Below, piece by piece: positions 27,396 through 34,564 of a stretch of 35,562 nucleotides of DNA; position 1 is the first letter of the stretch; the number at the start of each line of letters is the position of its first letter. The translations under genes were made by a program, and so were the position numbers. Location of the stretch: the NCBI GenBank assembly GCA_944386715.1, contig CALXCD010000018.1, forward strand, positions 1 to 35,562. Reading direction: 5' to 3'. Source of the DNA: an uncultured Clostridia bacterium. GTDB taxonomy: Bacteria; Bacillota; Clostridia; TANB77; CAG-508. Below the pieces are notes generated by a model. It did no database searches. It saw only the letters and a program-made list of their open reading frames with translations, and was not told the origin of the DNA.

Positions 27396-28305
27396 ATGAT
27401 GGAAAACAGATATAATAAATTAAATTCTTATTTAAAAAATAAATTTGGAGAAAGAACTTTAAAAATATGTATTGATGGTCATTTCACTTGTCCTAATCGA
27501 GATGGAACACTTGGAAAAAACGGTTGTATATTTTGTAGTGAAAAAGGTTCTGGAGAACATTTATTACCTAATATAGATATCAAAAACCAAGTAACCAATC
27601 AACTTAATGGTATAAAAAGTAAAAGAGCCAATAAATTTATAGCCTATTTTCAAAATTTTAGTAATACCTATGATACAATAGAAAATTTAAGGGAAAAATA
27701 CAATGCAGCTCTAATAGATGATAGAATTGTAGGATTATCCATTGCTACTCGTCCAGATTGTATCAATCAAGAAATTGCCAATTTATTAAAAACATATACT
27801 TCACATTATCAAGTATGGGTGGAACTAGGCTTACAAACTTCTAATGAAACAATTGGAAAATTTCTTCATCTTGGTTATACAAATCAACAATTTACCAATG
27901 CCGTTTCTATGTTAAATAAAGCAGGAATTGATGTCATTGTCCACCTAATGATTGGATTACCAAAAGAAACTCCAAAAGATATAGAAAATACTGTGAAATT
28001 TATTAACACCCATCCTATTCAAGGAATAAAAGTTCATTCTACTTATATTGTAAAAAATACAATTTTAGAGAAACTATATCAAGAACGGAAAATATCAACC
28101 CATTTCATTGAACTATTATTTATCCATGTTAACATATATAATTACTCATATTTCGCCAGAAATTGTAATCCATCGAATTTCTGGTGATGCACCTAAAGAC
28201 CTTTTAGTTGCTCCTGATTGGAATTTGCATAAAAAATGGATATTAAATGGTTTTGAAAAATTAATGAAAGAACAAAATTTATGGCAAGGAAAATTTTATT
28301 CCTAA
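27396..28305 (+). CDS. TIGR01212/YtqA-like radical SAM protein, read through a +1 shift at CGGA
   Basis: 302 aa if the shift is made. Family: radical SAM proteins of the YhcC/YtqA type, function poorly known. Seen: RYNKLNSYLKNKFGERTLKICIDGHFTCPNRDGT, then the iron-sulfur Cys residues in CPNRDGTLGKNGCIFC, GLSIATRPDCI, WVELGLQTSNE, HLMIGLPKET and GIKVHSTYIVKNT. The first frame passes GAA CGG and then leaves the family, stopping at 28187. The +1 frame continues GKYQPISLNYYLSMLTYIITHISPEIVIHRISGDAP to 28305, the normal family C-terminus. CGGA at 28086-28089 replaces an expected Gly codon. Alternatives are a pseudogene or an assembly indel. Of the two ATGs at 27396 and 27399, either may be used. 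Confidence 0.8.
28086..28089 (+). other. CGGA +1 frameshift site in the radical SAM gene
   Basis: Upstream frame: TAT CAA GAA CGG AAA ATA. Skipping one base gives GAA GGA AAA TAT, restoring Y-Q-E-G-K-Y-Q-P, the family pattern. Here the unshifted frame stays open for 33 more codons, so an immediate stop is not part of the common motif. Confidence 0.6.
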
Positions 28306-28316
28306 TTTTCCTTGCC
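28283..28316. terminator. Hairpin between convergent radical SAM and splB-like genes
   Basis: Perfect 13-bp arms GGCAAGGAAAATT (28283-28295) and AATTTTCCTTGCC (28304-28316) with an 8-base loop that contains part of the radical SAM TAA. Flanking T/A tracts are short, so it may act weakly in both directions. Confidence 0.6.
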
Positions 28317-28317
28317 T

Positions 28318-29316
28318 TTATACAATATAAATAATTTCATTATTAGGAAAATATTGTTTCATTTTCTCTCTGAAAAATTTTTCTCCCTCTTGTCTTATTT
28401 CATTTTTATACCAATACTTTCCTCTACCTCTTCCTGTCATTTTGTCTTTGTTATATAAATCAATAGCATTTGGAAAGGCTTCCTCATTAATTTTTATATG
28501 CACATAACTATAAGTCATAAAAATGATTTCAAAAAAAACATCTTTTTTTACTTTAGAAGATAATTCACTTTCTAATCTCTGAATTAATTGTAAATATAAT
28601 TCCTTCCAATTTTCCACAAAAATGACTGGTGCAATCAAAATTCCAATTTGATACCCCGCTTCTTTCAACTTATTAATAGCTTCTATTCTACCTTGCAGGC
28701 GAGAAGTTCCAAATTCAACTCTATTGATAATTTCTTCCGGATTTACACTCATCCTTACAATTATTTTTCCTTTATGCTCCAATGGTAAAATTGGTTCTAC
28801 CATATCAAATTTAGTAGGAAATGTTAGCTTTCCTTTTTCTGTATTTTTAAAATTTTCTATTGTCCATACCAAATTATTTGTAATCGTATTTTCTAAAATC
28901 AAATCACTATTACTTCCTATCTCAAATGTTAATTCTTTCTCTGACTTTAGTGATGTTTTTACTATTTTTTCTAACATTTGTTCCCTATTTACAAATAATC
29001 TTAAATAAGCACATTTGTTATAATTACAAACTAAATAGCAATACAAACAAGATGCTGTACAGCCAGAAGAAGTATAAGGAACTAAATAATCTGATACTTT
29101 ATGATTTTCTACAAACTTATGTGTTTTCCTCACTCCTATAATAAGATTCCTTTTCATATTTCCAAATTCTTTATTCTCTTTTTTTCTCATTTCTTCTATA
29201 GCATTATGGTTCTCAATTTCTATTTTAGGTATATCTTTATATTTATCCATTAATTCTTTTCCCAATGGATAGTTTTCAATTTCCTTTTCAAAATAAATAG
29301 CTTTTGGTTTAAACAT
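28318..29316 (-). CDS. Spore photoproduct lyase family (SplB-like) radical SAM protein
   Basis: 332 aa, typical SplB length. SplB reverses the UV thymine dimer found in spores. The cluster motif Cys86-x3-Cys90-x2-Cys93 lies in YTSSGCTASCLYCYL, and the following CAYLRLFVN matches the family. At the place where B. subtilis SplB has its hydrogen-donor Cys141 (motif FEG/ASC-TSD) this protein has FEIGSNSD, with no Cys, so it may be a paralogue with another job. AAGGAG lies 8 bases before the ATG, and a strong stem encloses this start region. Convergent with the plus-strand radical SAM gene; downstream of thyX-folA. Confidence 0.78.
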   Translation of the reverse strand: MFKPKAIYFEKEIENYPLGKELMDKYKDIPKIEIENHNAIEEMRKKENKEFGNMKRNLIIGVRKTHKFVENHKVSDYLVPYTSSGCTASCLYCYLVCNYNKCAYLRLFVNREQMLEKIVKTSLKSEKELTFEIGSNSDLILENTITNNLVWTIENFKNTEKGKLTFPTKFDMVEPILPLEHKGKIIVRMSVNPEEIINRVEFGTSRLQGRIEAINKLKEAGYQIGILIAPVIFVENWKELYLQLIQRLESELSSKVKKDVFFEIIFMTYSYVHIKINEEAFPNAIDLYNKDKMTGRGRGKYWYKNEIRQEGEKFFREKMKQYFPNNEIIYIV

Positions 29317-29354
29317 TTTTCAACTCCTTTTTCTTAGTTTAACCAAAAGCTATT
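29296..29354 (-). promoter_or_regulatory. Hairpin enclosing the splB-like ribosome site and start; also the folA terminator region
   Basis: On the minus strand AATAGCTTTTGGTTAAAC (29354-29337) pairs with the first codons of the splB-like gene (29314-29296, one extra T bulged). The 22-base loop holds AAGGAG and the AT of the ATG. The stem begins 12 bases after the folA stop and is followed by TATTTATTTT, so it could end folA transcription, limit splB-like translation, or both. Confidence 0.55.
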
Positions 29355-29365
29355 ATTTTATTATT

Positions 29366-29860
29366 CTATTTTTTTATTCTTTCATAAACAACATAATCAT
29401 AATCAAAATCATTATTCTCATCTTTCATGCCTTTTTCTCTGCTAACTTCTTTCCAAACTCGTGTATCTATTCTTGGGAAAAACGCATCCCCTTGAAAATC
29501 TTTTTCGATTTCTGTTACATACATTTTAGTTACATAAGGCATTAATAAATTATAAATCATGGCTCCACCAATGACAAAATTTTCTTCATTATTTTCGATA
29601 TATTCTTGTATTTCTAACATAGAATGTACCACTTGTACATTTTCATCATTTATCTTAAAATCTGGGTTTTGAGTAAATACTATATGTTTTCTATTAGGTA
29701 ATATCCCTCCCAGAGATTCAAATGTTTTTCTACCCATTATTATATTATGACCTATTGTTAATTCTTTAAATCTTTTTAAATCATCTGGCAAATGCCATAA
29801 TAATTTATTATTTTTTCCTATGATATTATTTTTTGCTTTTGCTACGATAATACTTAACAT
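29366..29860 (-). CDS. folA: Dihydrofolate reductase
   Basis: 164 aa; reduces dihydrofolate to tetrahydrofolate with NADPH. Seen: LSIIVAKAKNNIIGKNNKLLWHLPDDLKRFKELT (substrate site with Trp22 and Asp27-type acid), NIIMGRKTFESLGGILPNRKHIVFT (NADPH site), FVIGGAMIYNLLMP and YVTEIEKDFQGDAFFP. It starts 5 bp after thyX, so the two are translationally close. ThyX itself yields tetrahydrofolate, so DHFR is needed less for recycling than with ThyA but still for reduction of newly made dihydrofolate. Confidence 0.95.
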   Translation of the reverse strand: MLSIIVAKAKNNIIGKNNKLLWHLPDDLKRFKELTIGHNIIMGRKTFESLGGILPNRKHIVFTQNPDFKINDENVQVVHSMLEIQEYIENNEENFVIGGAMIYNLLMPYVTKMYVTEIEKDFQGDAFFPRIDTRVWKEVSREKGMKDENNDFDYDYVVYERIKK

Positions 29861-29865
29861 TTTCT

Positions 29866-30537
29866 TTATACTTCCTCCTCGATTGTTAATTTAGCATAAT
29901 ATTTGGGATTAAATTCTTCATCATAAGCAACATCTCCAAATATTTCTGGCATCTCTTCTTTAAAATATTTTAATAATGGTATCAATACTTGTCTTATAGA
30001 TGGATGGACATGTTTTGTTGTTCTCAAACTTAAAATATGTTTCCATTCTCTAATATTAGCTGTCATAGTATATTCTCCCGCTGTTGAATGAGGTAATACT
30101 TCTCTAACCATGTCAGTTGTTGCCCCTAATTCTTTCATTCTCTTATACCCATTTTCTATTTCTTGCATCGTATTTTTCCATATTTCGTAAGTTTCTTTAT
30201 CTTCTATATAAACCGGATTCATAAATGCGATTTCATTTCCATATTTGTCTTTATCATAACTACAATATCTAGTAGACTCTACTGAAAAACTAGCAAATCT
30301 GTGTCTTGTTAAATCTTTATAAGAACCTACATCGCTATATATTCTAACAGTAACTTTTTCATGTTCTAAAACAGACTCATGCCCTCTTGTAATACAATTA
30401 TTTATCAAATTTTTATAACTATCCTCTGTTATCTTCCCTTCTGAACGGTAACAAGTTCTACAAGCTCTTTCTATTCTTTTCATTATTTTTTTTCCATCAA
30501 TTTTTTCTACCTTTATCCATGGTTCTACAATTCGCAT
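29866..30537 (-). CDS. thyX: Flavin-dependent thymidylate synthase ThyX
   Basis: 223 aa. Converts dUMP to dTMP using methylene-tetrahydrofolate, FAD and NADPH. The signature RHRx7S is present: RHRFASFSVES at 78-88, followed by TRYC. Also HESVLEHEKVTVRI near 53-66, and LPHSTAGEYTMTANIREW with HVHPSIRQVLIPLL toward the C-terminus. A promoter (TTGTCA-17-TATAGT) lies about 35 bp upstream, and GGGGGAG precedes the ATG. Forms an operon with folA; the dCMP deaminase at 17.4 kb feeds the same pathway. Confidence 0.95.
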   Translation of the reverse strand: MRIVEPWIKVEKIDGKKIMKRIERACRTCYRSEGKITEDSYKNLINNCITRGHESVLEHEKVTVRIYSDVGSYKDLTRHRFASFSVESTRYCSYDKDKYGNEIAFMNPVYIEDKETYEIWKNTMQEIENGYKRMKELGATTDMVREVLPHSTAGEYTMTANIREWKHILSLRTTKHVHPSIRQVLIPLLKYFKEEMPEIFGDVAYDEEFNPKYYAKLTIEEEV

Positions 30538-30566
30538 TTTTTACTCCCCCTAATTCTATTTTCCTA

Positions 30567-30595
30567 ACTATATCAAATTTTTATTTTTTTGACAA
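30567..30595 (-). promoter_or_regulatory. Promoter for thyX-folA
   Basis: On the minus strand TTGTCA (30595-30590), 17 bases, TATAGT (30572-30567). Confidence 0.5.
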
Positions 30596-30664
30596 GTTCT
30601 TCAATTGATAAAACATACCATTGTAATTATCCAAAACAAATGTAATTGATAAAAACTAATATTA

Positions 30665-31561
30665 CTAAATAGTTCCGTCCCATTTAGGAACATATTCTTC
30701 CTCATGTTCTCCTAATTCTTGCACAAATCCATTCTTAAAATCCAATTCTTCTATATAATTTTCTATTTCTTCCCATTCTTCAGTTGTCAATTTTCGATTT
30801 ACAAATTTATCTTGTTTTGCCAAATAAGTAGGAAAATACTGTGCCATTACACTAATATAATCTTCTGGATGAATATTTTCCTTTAGCCATTTTAACACTT
30901 TCTTGCTATTTTCTATATAATTAGGTAATACTAAATGTCTAATAATGACTCCTCTTTTCATCATTCCATTACTATCAAAAATAGCAGGTCCTACTTGCCT
31001 TCTCATCTCTTGAATTGCTTTTGTTGCGATTTCAAAATAATGATTAATATGAGAATATTTTTTTCCCAGTTTATCATCTGCGTATTTTAAATCTGGTAAA
31101 TAAACATCAATATATCCTTCTAACATTTTTAACGTTTCTATTTTTTCATAACTATTTGTATTATATACAATTGGAATGTTCAAACCATTTTTCTTTGCAA
31201 TTTTAATTGCCTCTATAATTTGTGGCACATAACTAGTTGGTGTTACAAGATTAATATTAGCAACACCTAAATTTTGTTGTTTTATCATTATCTCTGCCAA
31301 TTGCTCTATGGTATATTCTTTTCCCTTTCCTAATTGACTTATTTCATAATTCTGGCAATATAAACAATTTAAATTACAATGAGAAAAAAATATAGTACCA
31401 GAACCTTTTTCACCACTAATACATGGTTCTTCAAAAAAATGTACAGAATATAGGGCAATTTTTACCGTATCTTTTGCCTGACATCTTCCTAGTTGTCCCT
31501 TTTTTCTATTAATTCCACATTGATGTGGGCATATTGTACAATCCTCTAATTCTTCTAGCAT
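30665..31561 (-). CDS. PflA-like radical SAM protein
   Basis: 298 aa. N-terminal Cys cluster CTICPHQCGINRKKGQLGRC (residues 8-27), then the radical SAM motif CNLNCLYCQN (about 61-70), and an overall match to the COG1313/pyruvate-formate-lyase-activating-enzyme-like family, whose substrates are mostly unknown. Later motifs are NLVTPTSYVPQIIEAI, VYNTNSYE, DVYLPDLKYAD and RHLVLPN. AAGGAG lies 5 bases before the ATG. It starts 2 bp after the upstream anchored-protein gene, so the two are one transcript. Confidence 0.85.
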   Translation of the reverse strand: MLEELEDCTICPHQCGINRKKGQLGRCQAKDTVKIALYSVHFFEEPCISGEKGSGTIFFSHCNLNCLYCQNYEISQLGKGKEYTIEQLAEIMIKQQNLGVANINLVTPTSYVPQIIEAIKIAKKNGLNIPIVYNTNSYEKIETLKMLEGYIDVYLPDLKYADDKLGKKYSHINHYFEIATKAIQEMRRQVGPAIFDSNGMMKRGVIIRHLVLPNYIENSKKVLKWLKENIHPEDYISVMAQYFPTYLAKQDKFVNRKLTTEEWEEIENYIEELDFKNGFVQELGEHEEEYVPKWDGTI

Positions 31562-31563
31562 GA

Positions 31564-32238
31564 TTACTCCTTCACTTCTTCCACTTTAGTTACAAATATT
31601 TTATCTCCATCTACTTTTAAAAAAATTCTTTTTTTGGTAAATCTATCTTTATTTTCCTTAACTAAATCTATTCCTTTTACATCTACTTGATTGCTATCTA
31701 CACTAGCTATCATCTCATCATTTATATTTTTAATTTCAACTTGTCCTTCTTCTGCTTTTGTATAATCTTCTAAATATTCTACTATTTCAACCTCATATCC
31801 CTCTTCCGTCCTCTGAATCGTATCTAATAAAAATAAATCTTCTTGTTCATCTAATTGACTTTCTGTAGGATAATATTTTTTTGTTTCCTCATCATAAACA
31901 AAAGATTTCGTTCCTTCTTCTGGATATTCTTTTACAAATTCTTGTCCAAATAAATCTTTTGCTTTTTCCTCTAACTGTATTTTATCTACTTCATATTCTT
32001 CTAAATTCTTTTTTACTACTTCCCATATCCATGTATCATCAGCCTCTTCTATTGTTTCAAAAAGAGGTATTGCCTGATTTGTTATTTCTTTCCACAAATA
32101 AATTTTTTGAAGATATTGTTCAATAGAACTTACTTCTTCTACAGAAATATTTTTCACCTGTTTTTGACCATTTCGATAAATTATCATCCCTATCAAAATC
32201 ACCAATAATACAGCTATTATAGCTAATAATTTTTTCAT
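31564..32238 (-). CDS. Membrane-anchored protein of unknown function
   Basis: 224 aa from the ATG at 32238. One N-terminal hydrophobic segment (about 4-20, LLAIIAVLLVILIGMII) with a Lys-Lys before it and no lipobox Cys, so a signal anchor is likely. The remainder is acidic, Glu/Asp-rich and beta/alpha mixed, with no motif I recognise. AGGAGG lies about 12 bases upstream of this ATG; an ATG 15 codons earlier would precede that site. Directly upstream of the PflA-like gene. Confidence 0.7.
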   Translation of the reverse strand: MKKLLAIIAVLLVILIGMIIYRNGQKQVKNISVEEVSSIEQYLQKIYLWKEITNQAIPLFETIEEADDTWIWEVVKKNLEEYEVDKIQLEEKAKDLFGQEFVKEYPEEGTKSFVYDEETKKYYPTESQLDEQEDLFLLDTIQRTEEGYEVEIVEYLEDYTKAEEGQVEIKNINDEMIASVDSNQVDVKGIDLVKENKDRFTKKRIFLKVDGDKIFVTKVEEVKE

Positions 32239-32313
32239 ACGTAATTCTTTCCTCCTATTAAGGTTTTCTTTATTATATATCATTTTTTCAAAATTACTAG
32301 CTTTTTGACAAAA

Positions 32314-32808
32314 TTATTTTCTGACTCCTTCTATATGAATAAATCTAATTTGGTGAGTAATATATTCTTCTAACTTTTTTCCAAATGAATCTAAAGTATG
32401 AGAAGCAATATAAATTTGAGATAAATCTTTCTCTTTTCCTGTGTTTATAATAATCACTGTATGAGCAAAAATATTTCCATCAAAAGAAATTTGAGCAATA
32501 TCTCCTTCTTCTACTTCTTTTTGTGTCACCATTCTCCCATAAGGTCCAAGGAATTTATTTTTTGTTAAAAATTGATACAAAAATTCTACTCCTGTCCAAG
32601 AAGGAGATTTTTGATTAGCATTCCTATAATACCATCCATTTGGGTTTTGATAATTCATTACTTGGGAACCTGCAAAAATGCATTGTGAAACAAAATTAGT
32701 ACAATCTCCTCCTATTGCATCATAATTATAATAACTGGGATTTCTTTTATATGCCCATTTTTGGGCATATTCTACTACTTTTTTTCTATCATATTGTATT
32801 TCTTTCAT
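32314..32808 (-). CDS. Amidase-domain (Amidase_6-like) protein
   Basis: 164 aa, essentially one domain of the NlpC/P60-related type called putative amidase domain (PF12671-like). Seen: YDRKKVVEYAQKWAYKRNPSYYNYD, the catalytic-type Cys in GGDCTNFVSQCIFAGS, WTGVEFLYQFL, and a likely catalytic His in FAHTVIIIN, with a second His in IASHTLDS. No signal peptide is present, unlike most wall-acting relatives, so a cytoplasmic role or non-classical export must be considered. AAGGAGA precedes the ATG. Confidence 0.82.
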   Translation of the reverse strand: MKEIQYDRKKVVEYAQKWAYKRNPSYYNYDAIGGDCTNFVSQCIFAGSQVMNYQNPNGWYYRNANQKSPSWTGVEFLYQFLTKNKFLGPYGRMVTQKEVEEGDIAQISFDGNIFAHTVIIINTGKEKDLSQIYIASHTLDSFGKKLEEYITHQIRFIHIEGVRK

Positions 32809-32978
32809 ATCATTCTCCTTGTTTCTATTTTGTATATGATATGAAAATTTCTATAAAATTACACCTTTTATACTAGTTCCTTTTCTATTTTTTTGAAATT
32901 TCTTTTATTTTCTTTTTCTTTATTAGTAGAAAAATCTATAAAAACCACCCCTTTTCAAAACATTTGTTTGTATATATG

Positions 32979-33008
32979 CTAAAAAATAAAACAAGTTTTC
33001 ACTTGTTT
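32979..33008 (-). terminator. Terminator of tRNA-Tyr
   Basis: On the minus strand AAACAAGT (33008-33001) and ACTTGTTT (32996-32989) pair around a 4-base loop, followed by TATTTTTTAG. It begins 2 bases after the encoded CCA. Confidence 0.8.
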
Positions 33009-33009
33009 T

Positions 33010-33321
33010 TGGTGGGCAGGGATGGATTCGAACCATCGTACTCAAATGAGAACAGATTTCTTACTACTATAGTTTTCACTACCATATCTCTATGTTTGTA
33101 GTCTGGACTTTCTCTTTATCTCTTTCGAGATACCAGGTATAAAGTCTCTACACTCGAAAATCGATTTTCTAGCTCGGGATTGTCATAGGTACTTAATTCC
33201 CCTTAGAGTTCCCCGAATTAGCCCGGAGTTCATCATATAATCACTTATATGAGCTGCAAGTTTAGGTTTTGTTTAACCAAAGACCACAGTCTGCCGCCTT
33301 TAGCCACTCGGCCACCTACCC
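33010..33321 (-). tRNA. tRNA-Tyr(GUA) interrupted by a group I intron
   Basis: The 5' exon (33321-33286) and 3' exon (33059-33010) join to an 86-nt tRNA. It has acceptor GGGTAGG/CCTGCCC, D arm GCC...GGC, anticodon arm GCAGA-CTGTAAA-TCTGT (anticodon GTA), a long variable arm with stem CTC-ATTT-GAG, T arm GATGG-TTCGAAT-CCATC, and encoded ACCA. All stems pair. The intron lies between anticodon positions 35 and 36. A consensus promoter (TTGACA-17-TATAAT) and a terminator flank it. Function requires splicing. I see no second tRNA-Tyr in the window. Confidence 0.88.
33060..33285 (-). ncRNA. Group I intron (IC3-like) in the tRNA-Tyr anticodon
   Basis: 226 nt, minus strand, ending in the required G before the 3' exon. 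Core parts seen: P2 hairpin CATATAA-GTGA-TTATATG (33251-33234); P3 TTCGGG/CCCGAG (33217-33212 with 33178-33173); the Q-like GACAATCCCGAGCT; R-like GTAGAGACTTT and S-like AAAGAGAAAGTCC forming P7 GACTTT/AAAGTC (33146-33141 with 33111-33106); P8 with a GAAA tetraloop (33131-33118); and a P9-like TAGT-GAAA-ACTA. Order and wording resemble the cyanobacterial tRNA-Leu(UAA) intron. A possible guide is GCAG (33257-33254) pairing with the exon end CTGT through a U-G. No endonuclease ORF. Confidence 0.85.
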
Positions 33322-33349
33322 ATATCGTCGAACAACTTCGACAATAGCT

Positions 33350-33378
33350 ATTATAACTGCTTTCCAAATATTTGTCAA
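33350..33378 (-). promoter_or_regulatory. Promoter of tRNA-Tyr
   Basis: On the minus strand TTGACA (33378-33373), 17 bases, TATAAT (33355-33350): full consensus, as expected for a stable RNA gene. Transcription should start about 20 bases before the mature 5' end. Confidence 0.8.
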
Positions 33379-33421
33379 TACATTTAGAAAAATTTTTACA
33401 GTAAATTCGCAAAAATAATAA

Positions 33422-33450
33422 TTGCAAATCAAACAAGTATATAGTATAAT
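33422..33450 (+). promoter_or_regulatory. Promoter of the PAP2-dgkA operon
   Basis: TTGCAA (33422-33427), 17 bases, TATAAT (33445-33450), then AAGGAGTG at 33461-33468 before the ATG at 33475. Confidence 0.6.
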
Positions 33451-33474
33451 CCATTTTAATAAGGAGTGTAAAAA

Positions 33475-34128
33475 ATGACAGAAAAACTAAAGAAAATAAT
33501 AAAAAAAGATTATAAATGGATTATCCTATTTATATGTGTTATTCTATTTTTAGCAATACTAGAAGATGTCTTTGAATATGAAACACTAGCATTAGACACT
33601 TCAGTATATACCATCGTTGTTGAAAAAATAAGAAATCCCATTTTAACAGATATCCTAAAAATAATAACTAATCTAGGAAGTGCCTTTGTTCTAATAACAA
33701 TAACCATCTTATCTTTAATTATCCTAAAAAATAAAAAAATTGGTTTATGTATTACACTAAATTTAGCACTTTCTACTTTACTAAATGTTCTTTTAAAAAA
33801 CATCATACAAAGACCAAGACCAGAAGGTTATCGTCTAATTGAGGAAACGGGATTCAGTTTTCCTTCAGGACATTCTATGGTAAATACTGCATTTTATGGA
33901 TTACTCATTTATCTCATTATAAAAAATGTAAAAAACAAAAAACTAAAATATGCTTTATCCATTTTAATATCTATTCTAATTTTGGCAATTGGTTTTAGTA
34001 GAATTTACTTAGGAGTCCACTATACTAGTGATGTTTTGGCTGGATTTTTAATTTCTGTTGCTTATCTTATTGTATTTACCACTATTTTACATGATATCTT
34101 AAAAATAGAAAAAGGAGAAATAAAATAA
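33475..34128 (+). CDS. PAP2-family membrane phosphatase
   Basis: 217 aa with six predicted membrane helices. The three PAP2 motifs are present: KNIIQRPRP (about 109-117), PSGHS (about 130-134) and SRIYLGVHYTSDVLAG (about 174-189), with catalytic His residues in the second and third. Family members remove phosphate from undecaprenyl pyrophosphate or phosphatidate at the outer face of the membrane. Paired with a DgkA-type lipid kinase that starts directly after its stop, which fits lipid-carrier recycling. Plus strand, own promoter. Confidence 0.88.
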   Translation: MTEKLKKIIKKDYKWIILFICVILFLAILEDVFEYETLALDTSVYTIVVEKIRNPILTDILKIITNLGSAFVLITITILSLIILKNKKIGLCITLNLALSTLLNVLLKNIIQRPRPEGYRLIEETGFSFPSGHSMVNTAFYGLLIYLIIKNVKNKKLKYALSILISILILAIGFSRIYLGVHYTSDVLAGFLISVAYLIVFTTILHDILKIEKGEIK

Positions 34129-34518
34129 ATGGAAAAAATAGAAGAATTTAAAAAGAAAAGAAAAAAATTACGAAATAGTTTTAAATATGCTTTTGAAGGT
34201 GTACACAGGGAATTAAAAGAAGAACAAAACTTAAAAATTCATCTTTTGATTATGCTTTGCGTCATTATTGCTGGATTTTTATTAAAAATCTCTGCAATAG
34301 AATGGATTATTTGTATTATCCTTTTTGGACTAGTTATCAGTCTAGAATTAATCAATACAGCAATTGAATTAACCGTTGACTTAGCAATGCCACAAATTCA
34401 TGAAAAAGCTAAAGCTGCGAAAGATATCGCCGCTGCTGCTGTTCTTGTCGTTGCCTTTTGCTCTGTCATCATAGGATTCATTATTTTTCTACCCAAAATA
34501 TTATCCTTATTTTTATAA
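34129..34518 (+). CDS. dgkA: DgkA-type undecaprenol/diacylglycerol kinase
   Basis: 129 aa, three membrane helices. Seen: RNSFKYAFEGVHRELKEEQNLKIHL at the N-terminus and the family signature ELINTAIELTVDLAMPQIHEKAKAAKDIAAAAV (about 83-115) with catalytic Glu and Asp-Asn-type polar residues. In Gram-positives this family mostly phosphorylates undecaprenol. The ATG follows the PAP2 TAA with no gap, so the pair is translationally coupled, and both act on lipid-carrier phosphate state. Ends at a strong bidirectional terminator. Confidence 0.9.
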   Translation: MEKIEEFKKKRKKLRNSFKYAFEGVHRELKEEQNLKIHLLIMLCVIIAGFLLKISAIEWIICIILFGLVISLELINTAIELTVDLAMPQIHEKAKAAKDIAAAAVLVVAFCSVIIGFIIFLPKILSLFL

Positions 34519-34522
34519 AACA

Positions 34523-34555
34523 AAAGTTACTATTTCCTTTTCAAATAGTAACTTT
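34523..34555. terminator. Bidirectional terminator between dgkA and the MBL gene
   Basis: Perfect 13-bp arms AAAGTTACTATTT (34523-34535) and AAATAGTAACTTT (34543-34555), 7-base loop, T tract on the plus side and A tract on the other, between convergent genes. Confidence 0.85.
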
Positions 34556-34564
34556 TTCTTACTC

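Noticed and set aside
33010..33321. Two degenerate tRNA halves or a pseudo-tRNA
   Set aside because: The exons join to a perfectly paired tRNA-Tyr and the insert has an ordered group I core, promoter and terminator.
33245..33454. Minus-strand 69-codon ORF
   Set aside because: It overlaps the tRNA-Tyr promoter, 5' exon and intron; an artefact of RNA sequence.
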